Source: Nitrobacter vulgaris (GTDB lineage: Bacteria > Pseudomonadota > Alphaproteobacteria > Rhizobiales > Xanthobacteraceae). From it: DNA of 64,000 nucleotides. The stretch lies in assembly GCF_002028545.1 (NCBI RefSeq), contig NZ_MWPQ01000058.1:43293-107292 (forward strand), read 5' to 3'. Position numbers and translations under genes: made by a program. Numbering within the stretch: position 1 is the stretch's first letter; every line of letters starts with the position of its first letter. The notes under the pieces are model-generated. The model saw only the letters and a program-made list of their open reading frames with translations, did not search any database and was not told the DNA's origin. Below are positions 33,833-44,270 of the stretch, piece by piece.

Positions 33833-36800
33833 TCAACACAGTGCCGCACAGTCGTTGTCGCAAGCGGGCTGCCTCGGCAAGCATCGCTCAGGTGGACCGG
33901 CCTCGAACGAACACACCAAGTAAGCGCGGTAAACGACGCTGATGCTTTCGGCAAACAAGAAATGGCCGATCGTGATCGGATGGTCGTCTCGCAGGAACGG
34001 GAACGGATACTCGATCACGCCGTGGAACAAGCAAGGCCAGTCTTCGCTGGCCACGCAGGTGAAAAAGTAACGGTCGCAGCACTTCTCCTCCGCGCCATCC
34101 TGATGCTCCGGCAGAAACTCGATCTCATAATTTCGTACGTCCTGACACAGGCGCGTCTCGAACCAAAGCTCGACTCGTCGCATGCGAACAGGCCGCTCGC
34201 CCGGCAGGTACGGGAACATGCTGCAGCTCATGCGCAATGCGAGCGCGCGTGCGCAACCTGACTCCTCGACAACCGGCCCAAGGCCCTTGAACCGTTGCCA
34301 CGCGTCCGAAAAGTCCTGTCGCCAGTCGAAGAAGCGTAGTCCGGCGCCCGGCAGCATGCAGGATGCCGCCGCCCAACTCGCTTCTCTCAGCGACGAACCG
34401 CCTTCGCGAGCAGTGTAGCTCAACTGGAAGATCAGGTCGCTAAGCGTGTCGATGTCGAAAGCGTTCGTCTCGATCGGAAGCTCGATCCGCCACCGACTCA
34501 CCGCACCCGCATACTCAAACGGCAGATAGCGCTCGTCTCGGAAATTGAGTTCGAACAATCCGGTGTCGTTCTGACCCGTGGAGGTTGCGATCGCCTCAGT
34601 GGCGCCGTACCGCTTCACAATGCGAGGGTCGTCCGTGATGGATTCATAGCGCTGCTGCTCACAACAACCACATGTACACTGGCCGGGGCAGCACTCTTCG
34701 ACGTCGAGTAACGTAGGTTCGACGCGCGTCGCGCTGCTCAGCAGCGTCAGCTTGCAATGAACCCCTGTGTACGGACCGGCGACGCAGGGGATCGTCAGAC
34801 TCACTGCCTTGATCCGACGCAGATAATGCCCGGGATACTCGCGGTCGAGACGCCATTCCGGAATTTCAATCTCGCAGGCACCGGTCGTCTTGAGCTGAAG
34901 GAACGCAAGCGGGAAATCGAGGCGCAACGACAAACGCGTGACAAGCTCTTGCTCCCGTCGATTCTGATCGAAGTACGCCTTCTCCATGGCGCGCAGCGCC
35001 GTCGACAGACGTTCGCCGGCCAGCAGGCCTTCATGCAACCCATCCCAAACGTTCAGTGGCAGGTAGCTTTGCGTCGTCAGCTCGCGCTCCAGCTGGAATG
35101 CCCGCTGCGCCTGCCGCGCCCAGCACCATGCGACATAGAACATCTGTCGGTGCAGCGCCGCGACCTCCTGCTGCAGAAAGAGATAGAGCGAGTGATTCGT
35201 GAACTTGTCGCGCAGGAAGTCTTGAACCTCCGCGGCTTGTTGCTTCTGCTGTGCCAGGTTGTTCAACTGGCGCAAGGCGGCATCGCGCTTGCGCTCGGCG
35301 CCCAGAATTTGCCGCTCGATCTGCTGGATTTCGATGTCGAGCACGGTGACCTGGAACACCCAGTCGGCCTCGCGACGATCCCATCCCGACTCGGTCAGCG
35401 CCAGACCGCTTTGCGTGTTGGTGATGTCAGCGGACGTATAAAGGATACGGGCCGCAGCGGCGAACGCATGTGCGAGCTTGGTGCCGATAGGCATCTTGAA
35501 CACCGACACCGGCGTGGACGCGACACCCGCAACACCCGTCGTGTTGTCAGGAATGAGATTCATGACCTGACCGACCGCCTCGACGATGTTGCCGGCCGCA
35601 CGCGTGGTCATCGAAACGCCCATCAGGTTCTGATAGCTCTGTTCTTTCGGGATGAGCCCATTCGCAATAAGGTCGGCATAGTATTGGCGTTTCGCCTGCG
35701 CAGACTGTTTCGACTTCTGCAGCGCCTGAACCTGCCAGTCCGCTTCGCGAAACTCCATGCGACGGATTTCTTCGGTCAGATTCTGCAACTGCCGCTCATG
35801 TCTCGATCGCATGGCCGCGAGGAATTCGGCATCTCCTTTTTCGAATGCCGCAATCAGTTCAGCACCAAACGTACGCACCTCGTTTGCCGTTTCCAGTGCG
35901 CGCTGGAGGAGAAACTGGAAGCGATAGGGACTTGGCGGACAGCAGCAACCGTCGTCCAAACAGTTCGTGGCCTCGGTCTTCCATCCGCGTCGTACAGGAT
36001 CGTCACCCCAATACGAAGTATCCAGGTGCAGGACGCCGCTTTTCAATCTGGCTTTCGTGAGGCATTGGTGAAGAGCATCGAGCTGATCGGCGACGTTATC
36101 GTAGATCTCCATGAGGCGAGGATTGAGCGGCGGGAGTCGCGGCACGAACGCCGCCACCGTCTGCGGACTCTGACCGTCATCCTGGCCGTAGATCGTGCGC
36201 GGCCGCGGGCCAAGAAACTGCGAAAGCGTATCGAGGCGCAGCTTTGCCACCGCATAACCTTCGGGTGAGTTCTTGCACATCGCTGATTGCGCGTGCTGAA
36301 GTAACGTTTCGAGATACGACAGCACGACGCTGCGCTGCCGGGCCGCGACATCCGTCCTTACCAGCGTATCGCAACACGGATCCTGATCTGTGCGCCTCGC
36401 GCCGCTCACCACTGACAGCACGGTGGGCGCAACATTCCGGCCGGGATTGGCGTTCAGGCTCGCGTCGAGATTCGGCTGATCCGCCCCTGCACCGGGCACT
36501 GCGGGGTTGGGGCCTCTGTTTACGTCCCCTGTCGGCACGCTTCCTCCGTCGCGCGGCGGCCTGCGACACGTCGACCAGCTCAGATCCTTGTCGCCGGGAG
36601 TGAAGTAGAGCTCATACCACTTCAGCGCCGCCTCGTAGCGGCAGTGGGTCCGTAGTGTTGCCGCAACAGTCATCGCTGTCGCGAAGATCGAGGGTTCGAG
36701 CGGCGCGCCCGGCAGAAAATAGACGAAGAACGGATACGCTGACAGTGAGGGCGGAAACGGTCCGGCGGGGGCCGGCGTTGCGATCACTTCGGGCAATACC

Positions 36801-39800
36801 ACGGCGGTATCCGGCGCGATATCGTATCGGAAACCCCAAGGCGACGGATCCGTGAAGCCAAGCGGAAGCGCATCGGCATGGGTGACGCGGAATCGTAACG
36901 AGTCTCCCTCGCGACCGTCGAACTGGAGCTGCGGTTCACCTGCTGCGAGGATCACATGAACGCCGTCATCGGAGTAACGCGGTGTCTGGAACTCACCGTT
37001 GTGCACGCGAACCCACGCGAGTTTAACCATCGGCTTCGTCGGCCAAGCGAGCAGTTTTGGCAACTGCGCGGGGCGATGCCAATCAGACGTCATGTCACCG
37101 GGCGCGACTCCCCAGTCGGCATCCTGATACAGGGTCTTGTCGGCGACGTTGAGAATGGTCGGATCATAGTATTCCGAGTTGACCAGCCAGAAATAGTACT
37201 CGTCCATCACAGGCAGATGCACACGACCGCAGTCGCAGCAGCACGGCGACGCCGCGTTCGCGGCCGGCATGAACAAAGACGTGGCCGACGGCTCACCGGC
37301 AGCAGCGATACGCAGGAAGCGAGTGCCCAATCGGACCGCCGCCTGCAGCCAGAGCGGCAACTGCGGCGAAGCCGACCCGTTCGGGTCGACGCCATTCCCA
37401 TTTCCGCCGTTTCCGTTCGCGGCACCTGGCGCGACAGCGGCGATTCCGATGACAGGTCCGTCCGGATTTCCACCCGGAGTATCGCCGCCACCCTTAGACT
37501 GCATCTGCGACGGCGCAAGCCAGCTCGGCCGTGCATGTCGCTCAGGCCGACCCATCAACCCGAGATTCTCGGATTGCGCCACCTGTTTGAGATAAGACGG
37601 TTCTCGATGCTGCAACGAAATGAGCGCCGGATTGTCGGGCCAATACGGCTCCGGCCAGTATTCCATGCCGCCCGGCTCGATCGCTGTGAGCGTTCCCCGC
37701 CTCAGCTCGGATTCGAGGAAGCGGAATGCTTCCGTCTGGATCGCATGCTCGTGCTCGCTCCACTCGACGCAATTCTCCCTATATAACATGCGCCGACGGC
37801 ACGCCTGCCAGATCCGGAAGGTCGCGAATATCTTGTCCCAAGCCGCTGCGAACTTGGGCGCGATCGTGAACGTCGGCTCCTGAGAAAGTCGCGCGCGTTC
37901 AACGAACGACTGCACGGCAGTGATCGCCTCCTCGATACGGCTCGCCTTCTCGCAGACTCCCGCTTCGACGTCGAGCAACAGCAGCGCACCGATGTCGCGG
38001 GCCGACGTCGCAAAGCTGCCGGGTGCGAACGGCAAGGGCACGCGATTCATTCCCGTGAGCCAGGCCAGCAAGGCCGCCCGCGCCCGCCCGCGCAGCAGAT
38101 TGTTGAGGCGCTCGAGATCGGCATAACGCCTTGGGGCGCGCTCGATCATTCCGTCGCGATAGAACTTCGTCAGATTGGCATTACCTCCCGCCATCGCGGC
38201 CGCCGTGCTCGCGGCCCAGACATCGGGCTGCGCGAACGACAGATCGCGAGGCACGAACGCCTGCAACAACGTCTGCACCCAAAGCGAGGCGCGCCAGCAG
38301 CGTATCGCCCAACGATCGTCGCAGAGCTTCGTCCAATCGACGGTGACGCCGTCATGGAAATCCAGGATCAGCGGCGCGTTATTCACGTCGACGCCGAGAT
38401 CTATGAGCAACGGAACCGGATCGACCGGCTGTTGGTTCGACGCCTCGACGAAGCAAAGCCACGCCAGCCGCTCACTGCACCGCCGAATGGTTTTTCGCAT
38501 ATGAGCGTAGTCGCAGAGTCGTTCGAACCAGTCGAACAATGCCTGTCTGCGCCGCACGGACGGCGTGGCACGCTGGTCGAACGGCGCCGGAGGATCGCGT
38601 TCCGGGTCGCCGGCGTAGACGTCACCAACCGGAAGGTAATTGAAGTCCAGCAATGCACGGTGGGACGTGAACGGTGCACCCGCCACATAGGTGAAACCGG
38701 CAAACAGCGCTGGCGAGGACAGCATGTATTCGATCTCGGAAACGTTCGCGCGGGCAACCAGACCTGCGGACAACCGCAGTCGATGACAGAAGAGCAGCGC
38801 CTTGAACGCGCGTTCATAGGTGCGACGAATGTCGCGCAGGCTGCTCGTGTATTGTTGCGCGAGATACTCTACCGCCGAGGGGACGACCGCCATTGCACTC
38901 GTCAACGGGGCGGTCACGACATCGCGGTACAGACGCTCCGCAGGAAGCGCGACGATGCAGTCTTGCGTATCGGGGCCCTCGTACTTCACGGTGAAGCCGG
39001 TGCGGGCACGCACCAACTCGTTTTTTTCGTCGAATTCCGGCTGAATCTGCTCAAAGTCGATGTCGATGAAATAGGCGCCACGTTTCAAATGCAGCGGGCC
39101 GGATATGCGGTCGGGTGCTTGCTCATCCGCCCAGCGATAGTTGAGCAAACGGAACGTCTTCTGCCCGCGCCGCAGATTGACTCGCCACTTGTTGTGATTG
39201 CACTTTTCGAAATCGGGTCGCTCGCAGTCCGGCGTCGGCGCCCCGGCAAAGAACGTGTACGTGCCCGGCTTCTCGACAATGAGCACGCCAGACCAGTGCG
39301 CGGTGAATCCTTCGGCGCCGGCAAGCGGCAGCCCGTCCGCTTCACGAAGCGCGATTCCGTTCCGGATCAGTGCGAACTCATGGTCGGTCGCCGGCAACGC
39401 GAAATCGAGTTTCGGAACGATGGTGGGGATCGGCGCATTCCAATGGTTGTTGGCCCGCGTGAATGCGTCCATCGCCCCGGTCAGCTGGGGCCACGCCTCG
39501 CCGCTCGAGTTCCTTACTTCACCGAGCAGGCCGGTGCCCGCGAGGCCGATTAGAGCGGCGAATGCGCCACCGGTCGGCTGCGCCCAGGTGAAGCCTGCCG
39601 GAAGTTCGCCATCGTCACGCTCCCACGGGCCGGTCGCAAAATTTTCATCGCCCAGCAGGCGGCGGAGGACCAGCAGGGCGAGATCGATCTCGACCTCACC
39701 CTTGTCCGAAGCATGGCCGACGTGACAAGCCAGGTGTTCCGCAACGGTGCGCGCGCGGTGTGAGAACGTCATGAATGCACGCCGGAAATAGTCCCACCGT

Positions 39801-42800
39801 TTCCGTTCGTCCGATTCCTCTATGAGCGCCTTCTCCGCCTCTACAAGGCTCGGAAACAGAAAAGAGAATCGTGCCAGTTCTGCACGAGGCAAGAAGTATA
39901 GTTGCTGAACCGCTGCGCGCTCGTTGGCCGTCAGCTGCTCGATCGCGTTAAGTTTGAAGAGCACATCCTCGTTGCGAAGAGGAAGTTCCATGACGAGCTC
40001 TTGTGCGAGCGCGTCGTATTGGAAGGGTCCGGGATGCGGAAAATTCCACATACTCGCCACCGTGCCCGGAAGCACGGTACGGTATTGGCGCGCTTGCGGC
40101 CCGGCGGCAATGCCCGAGCGCGCCAGCGCGTCGGGAAAGAAGTGCTCTCCCAGCTTTTGCAACGGATCCGTTCCGACCGGGGGAGCGTAGCCGAATTCCG
40201 TGCGCATCGCCGTGGAGAGCGCCGTCCAGGTCAGCGCTGCAATGTCCTCGTCCTTCGTCCGGACATGCAGGAGCCTCTCGCGCAATTTCCACAGATCGAA
40301 GGGGTGCCCCTCTTCCGGAAAATCGAAGGGCTGGTCGAGAGCTTCGTTCCCGTCCTGCTGGAAGAATGGATCGTCGCCGCCGAGATGCTGATCGACCGAG
40401 AAGAGATACAGCAACTCCCCCGTCGTGAACGACGAACCATAGATCTTCGCCAAAATCTCCGTGAAGCGCAGGGTACTGGTCGGTTGCGCATTCCATCGCG
40501 CTGCGGCCGCATCGAAGCCGCTCAGCAAGGCCAGCGAGTCCAGGTTTTGGCGCAGGATCTTCATGAACTCCGGCGGACGATGGCGACGATGGCTGCCCGG
40601 GCGTCGGCCTGGCGCATGCTCACGCTCGGCACGATCCTCGACGCGACCGAGAAGGTGCGCGACCGCCCAATCGAACGACGACGCCGGTCCCGCGCTCCAT
40701 AGGCCGAGTAGCCGGGTGCGCGTCGCGCCGCTCGCATTCGGCGCGGCATGATCGGTACCGAGATCGAGTTGCCAATCGTCACGCAGGATCTGAAACGATG
40801 CGAGCTGCCGGATGAATTCCGGATTCGCGTTGGCGCCCTGGAATAAGTTGAACACGAGACAGATGTCGCAAAGATCGGCAAAACTGTAGCCCGCACCACG
40901 CAGACACTTGAGCGATCGCCAGAGTCGAATGAACACCATCAACCGGCGAAGCGCGTCTTCGATCGACTCCGGATGAGTGAACCGAATAATGAGATCGTCG
41001 GCACAGCACGGTTCGCATATCGGGAAGTCCGGGTCCTGCGGCAGACCCGTCGGCCCGCCGGCCGCATTGAACTGATCGGGAATCCGGCGTTCGAACTCCA
41101 CGAACTTCGACTTCCACAGTTCGAGGAACTCGCAATACTGAAGCCCTGTCCGTTTCAGGAATTCCGGTACGCGCACGACGATCGACTTCCAGTCGACGCC
41201 ATTGATCATGTCGGTCGGGAACCCGTACATCTTATGCAGATCTGTCGCGCCGATCGGGTTCAGATAGAGCGTCTGGTGCTCGGCCGGTGAGAGGCCGAGG
41301 TACTCGATCGCCAGTTCGATGCGCACCGGATAGCGCCACAGATGCTTTTGAAAATCGGCCGCTTCCTCACCCGCATCGATAGCGAATTCAGTAATATACT
41401 CGCGGAAGGCACGCATCGTCGCGAACCGCGACGTACCCATCGCGCAGAGATACGAACGCGAGATATCGAGGGGCTGCGAGTACGGCAGCAAAGGCGATGA
41501 GAAATCGATCTCAAGCGTCGCGTAGGCGCCCGGTCGCTTTACCGGCGTCGCGGGCGTCGAATGTTCCGGCAGGGCAGCGAAGAGCGCGTTCGGCAGGTGG
41601 CCATCGCTCTCTTTGTCGTCGGGCGCTTTGAGCGTGTGGCCTCCGAGCGCGACTCCATTCGTGTCATACACAACGCCCGTCGCACTGCCATCGACCAGCG
41701 CTTCAAGATTCTCGTTGACGATGTCGATCAGAGGCAGCGTCGTGCAGAGATTGGCGGCCGTAGCGTGCAGATCTCCGAGCGGCCCGCGCCGCACCGCGAT
41801 CAACGCGCCGAGTGGATCGCCGGTCGCAACCGGATGATCGCATGTGGAACCGAAACCGGCGGCAAGCAAATGCTGCAAGTATGTCACCGGACCTAGCGGC
41901 GACAAGTGCCAGGGTGGGATGCAGTTGACGAGCGAGGCGTCGGGATTGATCGGTGTGAACGGGCCGGGCGCTACAGACGGGGCGCCCGCGACCGAGCCGC
42001 CGGCTGCCGCCTGAATGGCGGCAGCGTGCGGATAAGCCACCGTACCCGTCAACGCGTACTCGAACTCCGTCGATGACAACGCCTGAATCTTCTCGCGAGA
42101 GGTGAACCCGCGCGCATAGAGCGCTTCGAGCAGCGAGAACTGCAACGATGCCGGACCTACGCCGCTCGTCGCGCGCAGCAACTCGTCGATCGTCTGAAGC
42201 GCATTGAGCAGCCAGGCCTGCGCGTTCGCATCACCGGGGAACGCCGTCTGCAAGGCATTCACGATAAGCGACGCGTTCCAATTCGCGACGGGAAATACAA
42301 AACCAGGGGCCGCCGCGAGAAAGGCTCCAAACGGTTCATTGTCGGCGATGGGTATGGTTAGCGCATGCATCCCCGCGCCCAGCACCGGTGGCGGTGCGAT
42401 GGACAGCACCTCGAAGTATTTGCGGACCTGCCGAACGAACGCCTGCACGCGCTCCTCGGGCGTGCCCGGATTCGTGAAGTCGGGCAACAGTCCCACATTG
42501 CCGGGCAGGAAGAAGGCCATCCACTGCTGAACCGTGAGCGCCTTCAACTGTCCCGTGCTTGCGACCGGGATGGCCTTGATTGCCGCGATCAGCGCCGTCG
42601 AGTCCGCTGTAACGACGGTCTGCTGAGTGACCACGGCCAGCACGAGATCGAGGTGGCCCGGCACGAGCGCGGCTGGGAAAGGACTCTGCTGCCAGAACGG
42701 ATCGATCGACGGGTTGGTGTCCGCAAGCCACGCGGTCACAAGCGCATTTACATTCGGATTGAGCGGGCATAGCGGGGGTCGCTGCACGCGTCCGCGCCCA

Positions 42801-44047
42801 ATCGCAACAAGGCGTCGAGCCGCATTCTCAGGCGGGATCGCAGCGACGGGGATGATGTTCGCATCAATCGCCGCCTTGATCCCTGTAACGATGCGCGGCT
42901 CGTCATCGTCGGTTGCCATGCGGTAACGCTGATCGGCGGTGACGTTCGCCGCGAGGGTCGCTGAGAGCGCGTAGAAATATTCCGCAGGCACCTGGAAGTT
43001 GAGCGTCAGGCCACCGCTATCCTCAATGACGACGTCAGCCTGCCTGAATGTAGAGCCCGGCGTCGGCGGCGTGCCGGTTTCGACCGGGAAATGCAGACTC
43101 GCACGTACCGGTGCCGCACTCTGCTGCTCGGCCCAGACCGCAGCCGATATTGCGAAGACATATTGCGCCAGTCGATCCGAATTCGCATTCTGAAGCGCGT
43201 AGTAGCCCAACAGGCTCGCCTCATACTGTTTGCGATCCATGTCCGCCCGGTCGCGATCGTCGTTGCTCCAGGACGTATCGGTCTGCGGACGTGTGTACAT
43301 TTCCTCGAGCCGCCGGTCGTTCGGGCGGTCGGGCGGCGGTGTGATCTGGCGATTCCAGATGATCTCGCGTGCAACCTGCCGTGCCTGCGCGGCGGTGAGC
43401 GGGCTCCGGTTGGCAAGCGCGGCGCCGGCGTCGGGATCCTGCGCCAACACCTTGTCCACTGCCGTACGAAGCGAAGCAAATTTCGGCGGCGTTCCGTCCG
43501 TTGGCAAGTCAACGAATGCGGCATTGGGATCAAGCGCAACCGAAGGATCGGGCAGCGAAACCACCAACGCGGGCGGATCGACGCCGATATAGGTTGCCGG
43601 ATTGTTCGAGATCGGCGCATCCGGCTCGGTCTTCACATTGAAGTCGAGCCGTTCGTAGGCAACGATCTCCGTACCTTGCTTTATCTCAAGACGCAGATCG
43701 CTCGTGTTGAACTCCGCCGCCGGCGAATTGAGCTCGATGACAGCGGTTGCGACCGCTTCCAGGCGCACATCCGGTTCAGGCGGCGCGGGCAGCGGAAGCA
43801 CCTGCACCGGGTACACGGAGAAGTGCTGCGCGATTCTTTGCGTCGCCGGCGTGAACGCTGGACCGGACGCGTTGATGCCGGTGTTCGGAACCCACGCGCC
43901 CTGCGCCTGTCCGATGAGCGTGCCATCGGCCGTATTGTCAAAAGACAGGTCGAACGCACGAATGGAAAGATTGGCCAGATAGTTGCTGAAGTCGGCGCCG
44001 CTGGTAGGCTTCATCGGCACGAGGCGGACGAGAATGACGTGTGGCAT
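33833..44047 (-). CDS. Tc toxin subunit A (TcA-like), 3404 residues
   Basis: A very large protein whose C-terminal third is clearly TcA, the pore-forming injector subunit of toxin complexes. A helical, coiled-coil channel region runs from about 2740 to 3000, with a hydrophobic glycine-rich tip sequence (VMNLIPDNTTGVAGVAS). It is followed by GLLAGERLSTALRAMEKAYFD-type and GHYLRRIKAVSLTIPC sequence (about 3075), the conserved TcB-binding start. Residues about 1570-1700 look like a PA14-type carbohydrate-binding insert (HWSGVLIVEKPGTYTFFAG). The family is usually about 2500 residues, so this one is long. Several cysteine clusters are unusual. There is no N-terminal signal peptide. ATG 44047 has AAAGGA about 9 bp upstream. 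It follows the TcB-TcC gene by 223 bp. Confidence 0.9.
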   Translation of the reverse strand: MPHVILVRLVPMKPTSGADFSNYLANLSIRAFDLSFDNTADGTLIGQAQGAWVPNTGINASGPAFTPATQRIAQHFSVYPVQVLPLPAPPEPDVRLEAVATAVIELNSPAAEFNTSDLRLEIKQGTEIVAYERLDFNVKTEPDAPISNNPATYIGVDPPALVVSLPDPSVALDPNAAFVDLPTDGTPPKFASLRTAVDKVLAQDPDAGAALANRSPLTAAQARQVAREIIWNRQITPPPDRPNDRRLEEMYTRPQTDTSWSNDDRDRADMDRKQYEASLLGYYALQNANSDRLAQYVFAISAAVWAEQQSAAPVRASLHFPVETGTPPTPGSTFRQADVVIEDSGGLTLNFQVPAEYFYALSATLAANVTADQRYRMATDDDEPRIVTGIKAAIDANIIPVAAIPPENAARRLVAIGRGRVQRPPLCPLNPNVNALVTAWLADTNPSIDPFWQQSPFPAALVPGHLDLVLAVVTQQTVVTADSTALIAAIKAIPVASTGQLKALTVQQWMAFFLPGNVGLLPDFTNPGTPEERVQAFVRQVRKYFEVLSIAPPPVLGAGMHALTIPIADNEPFGAFLAAAPGFVFPVANWNASLIVNALQTAFPGDANAQAWLLNALQTIDELLRATSGVGPASLQFSLLEALYARGFTSREKIQALSSTEFEYALTGTVAYPHAAAIQAAAGGSVAGAPSVAPGPFTPINPDASLVNCIPPWHLSPLGPVTYLQHLLAAGFGSTCDHPVATGDPLGALIAVRRGPLGDLHATAANLCTTLPLIDIVNENLEALVDGSATGVVYDTNGVALGGHTLKAPDDKESDGHLPNALFAALPEHSTPATPVKRPGAYATLEIDFSSPLLPYSQPLDISRSYLCAMGTSRFATMRAFREYITEFAIDAGEEAADFQKHLWRYPVRIELAIEYLGLSPAEHQTLYLNPIGATDLHKMYGFPTDMINGVDWKSIVVRVPEFLKRTGLQYCEFLELWKSKFVEFERRIPDQFNAAGGPTGLPQDPDFPICEPCCADDLIIRFTHPESIEDALRRLMVFIRLWRSLKCLRGAGYSFADLCDICLVFNLFQGANANPEFIRQLASFQILRDDWQLDLGTDHAAPNASGATRTRLLGLWSAGPASSFDWAVAHLLGRVEDRAEREHAPGRRPGSHRRHRPPEFMKILRQNLDSLALLSGFDAAAARWNAQPTSTLRFTEILAKIYGSSFTTGELLYLFSVDQHLGGDDPFFQQDGNEALDQPFDFPEEGHPFDLWKLRERLLHVRTKDEDIAALTWTALSTAMRTEFGYAPPVGTDPLQKLGEHFFPDALARSGIAAGPQARQYRTVLPGTVASMWNFPHPGPFQYDALAQELVMELPLRNEDVLFKLNAIEQLTANERAAVQQLYFLPRAELARFSFLFPSLVEAEKALIEESDERKRWDYFRRAFMTFSHRARTVAEHLACHVGHASDKGEVEIDLALLVLRRLLGDENFATGPWERDDGELPAGFTWAQPTGGAFAALIGLAGTGLLGEVRNSSGEAWPQLTGAMDAFTRANNHWNAPIPTIVPKLDFALPATDHEFALIRNGIALREADGLPLAGAEGFTAHWSGVLIVEKPGTYTFFAGAPTPDCERPDFEKCNHNKWRVNLRRGQKTFRLLNYRWADEQAPDRISGPLHLKRGAYFIDIDFEQIQPEFDEKNELVRARTGFTVKYEGPDTQDCIVALPAERLYRDVVTAPLTSAMAVVPSAVEYLAQQYTSSLRDIRRTYERAFKALLFCHRLRLSAGLVARANVSEIEYMLSSPALFAGFTYVAGAPFTSHRALLDFNYLPVGDVYAGDPERDPPAPFDQRATPSVRRRQALFDWFERLCDYAHMRKTIRRCSERLAWLCFVEASNQQPVDPVPLLIDLGVDVNNAPLILDFHDGVTVDWTKLCDDRWAIRCWRASLWVQTLLQAFVPRDLSFAQPDVWAASTAAAMAGGNANLTKFYRDGMIERAPRRYADLERLNNLLRGRARAALLAWLTGMNRVPLPFAPGSFATSARDIGALLLLDVEAGVCEKASRIEEAITAVQSFVERARLSQEPTFTIAPKFAAAWDKIFATFRIWQACRRRMLYRENCVEWSEHEHAIQTEAFRFLESELRRGTLTAIEPGGMEYWPEPYWPDNPALISLQHREPSYLKQVAQSENLGLMGRPERHARPSWLAPSQMQSKGGGDTPGGNPDGPVIGIAAVAPGAANGNGGNGNGVDPNGSASPQLPLWLQAAVRLGTRFLRIAAAGEPSATSLFMPAANAASPCCCDCGRVHLPVMDEYYFWLVNSEYYDPTILNVADKTLYQDADWGVAPGDMTSDWHRPAQLPKLLAWPTKPMVKLAWVRVHNGEFQTPRYSDDGVHVILAAGEPQLQFDGREGDSLRFRVTHADALPLGFTDPSPWGFRYDIAPDTAVVLPEVIATPAPAGPFPPSLSAYPFFVYFLPGAPLEPSIFATAMTVAATLRTHCRYEAALKWYELYFTPGDKDLSWSTCRRPPRDGGSVPTGDVNRGPNPAVPGAGADQPNLDASLNANPGRNVAPTVLSVVSGARRTDQDPCCDTLVRTDVAARQRSVVLSYLETLLQHAQSAMCKNSPEGYAVAKLRLDTLSQFLGPRPRTIYGQDDGQSPQTVAAFVPRLPPLNPRLMEIYDNVADQLDALHQCLTKARLKSGVLHLDTSYWGDDPVRRGWKTEATNCLDDGCCCPPSPYRFQFLLQRALETANEVRTFGAELIAAFEKGDAEFLAAMRSRHERQLQNLTEEIRRMEFREADWQVQALQKSKQSAQAKRQYYADLIANGLIPKEQSYQNLMGVSMTTRAAGNIVEAVGQVMNLIPDNTTGVAGVASTPVSVFKMPIGTKLAHAFAAAARILYTSADITNTQSGLALTESGWDRREADWVFQVTVLDIEIQQIERQILGAERKRDAALRQLNNLAQQKQQAAEVQDFLRDKFTNHSLYLFLQQEVAALHRQMFYVAWCWARQAQRAFQLERELTTQSYLPLNVWDGLHEGLLAGERLSTALRAMEKAYFDQNRREQELVTRLSLRLDFPLAFLQLKTTGACEIEIPEWRLDREYPGHYLRRIKAVSLTIPCVAGPYTGVHCKLTLLSSATRVEPTLLDVEECCPGQCTCGCCEQQRYESITDDPRIVKRYGATEAIATSTGQNDTGLFELNFRDERYLPFEYAGAVSRWRIELPIETNAFDIDTLSDLIFQLSYTAREGGSSLREASWAAASCMLPGAGLRFFDWRQDFSDAWQRFKGLGPVVEESGCARALALRMSCSMFPYLPGERPVRMRRVELWFETRLCQDVRNYEIEFLPEHQDGAEEKCCDRYFFTCVASEDWPCLFHGVIEYPFPFLRDDHPITIGHFLFAESISVVYRAYLVCSFEAGPPERCLPRQPACDNDCAALC

Positions 44048-44270
44048 GACGAGAATTCCTTTGCCTACTTCTCTTTTCTTTCTGCGATCAGTTCATGCGG
44101 ATCACCGCATGAACGCGATCCGACCGCCGGGACGACAAGGGCCTACCGTTTCATCCTGCTGGCGAGCTCCATAGCTGTCCGCGCTCGCGTCTGCGCAGAC
44201 GGACGAATAAAACAGAACGGCAAGCGAGCTGGCAGGCGGGTTGATCTGCGTGTGAAGTAATCGATGTCGA
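44048..44270. other. Gap between the two Tc genes
   Basis: A 223-bp stretch with no gene. It is long for a simple operon gap, so tcA may have its own promoter, but none is recognised. Confidence 0.4.

Noticed and set aside
34757..36268. 503-codon open frame antisense to the TcA channel region
   Set aside because: Opposite a conserved TcA region; composition (many Arg, His, Gln) is typical of a shadow frame.
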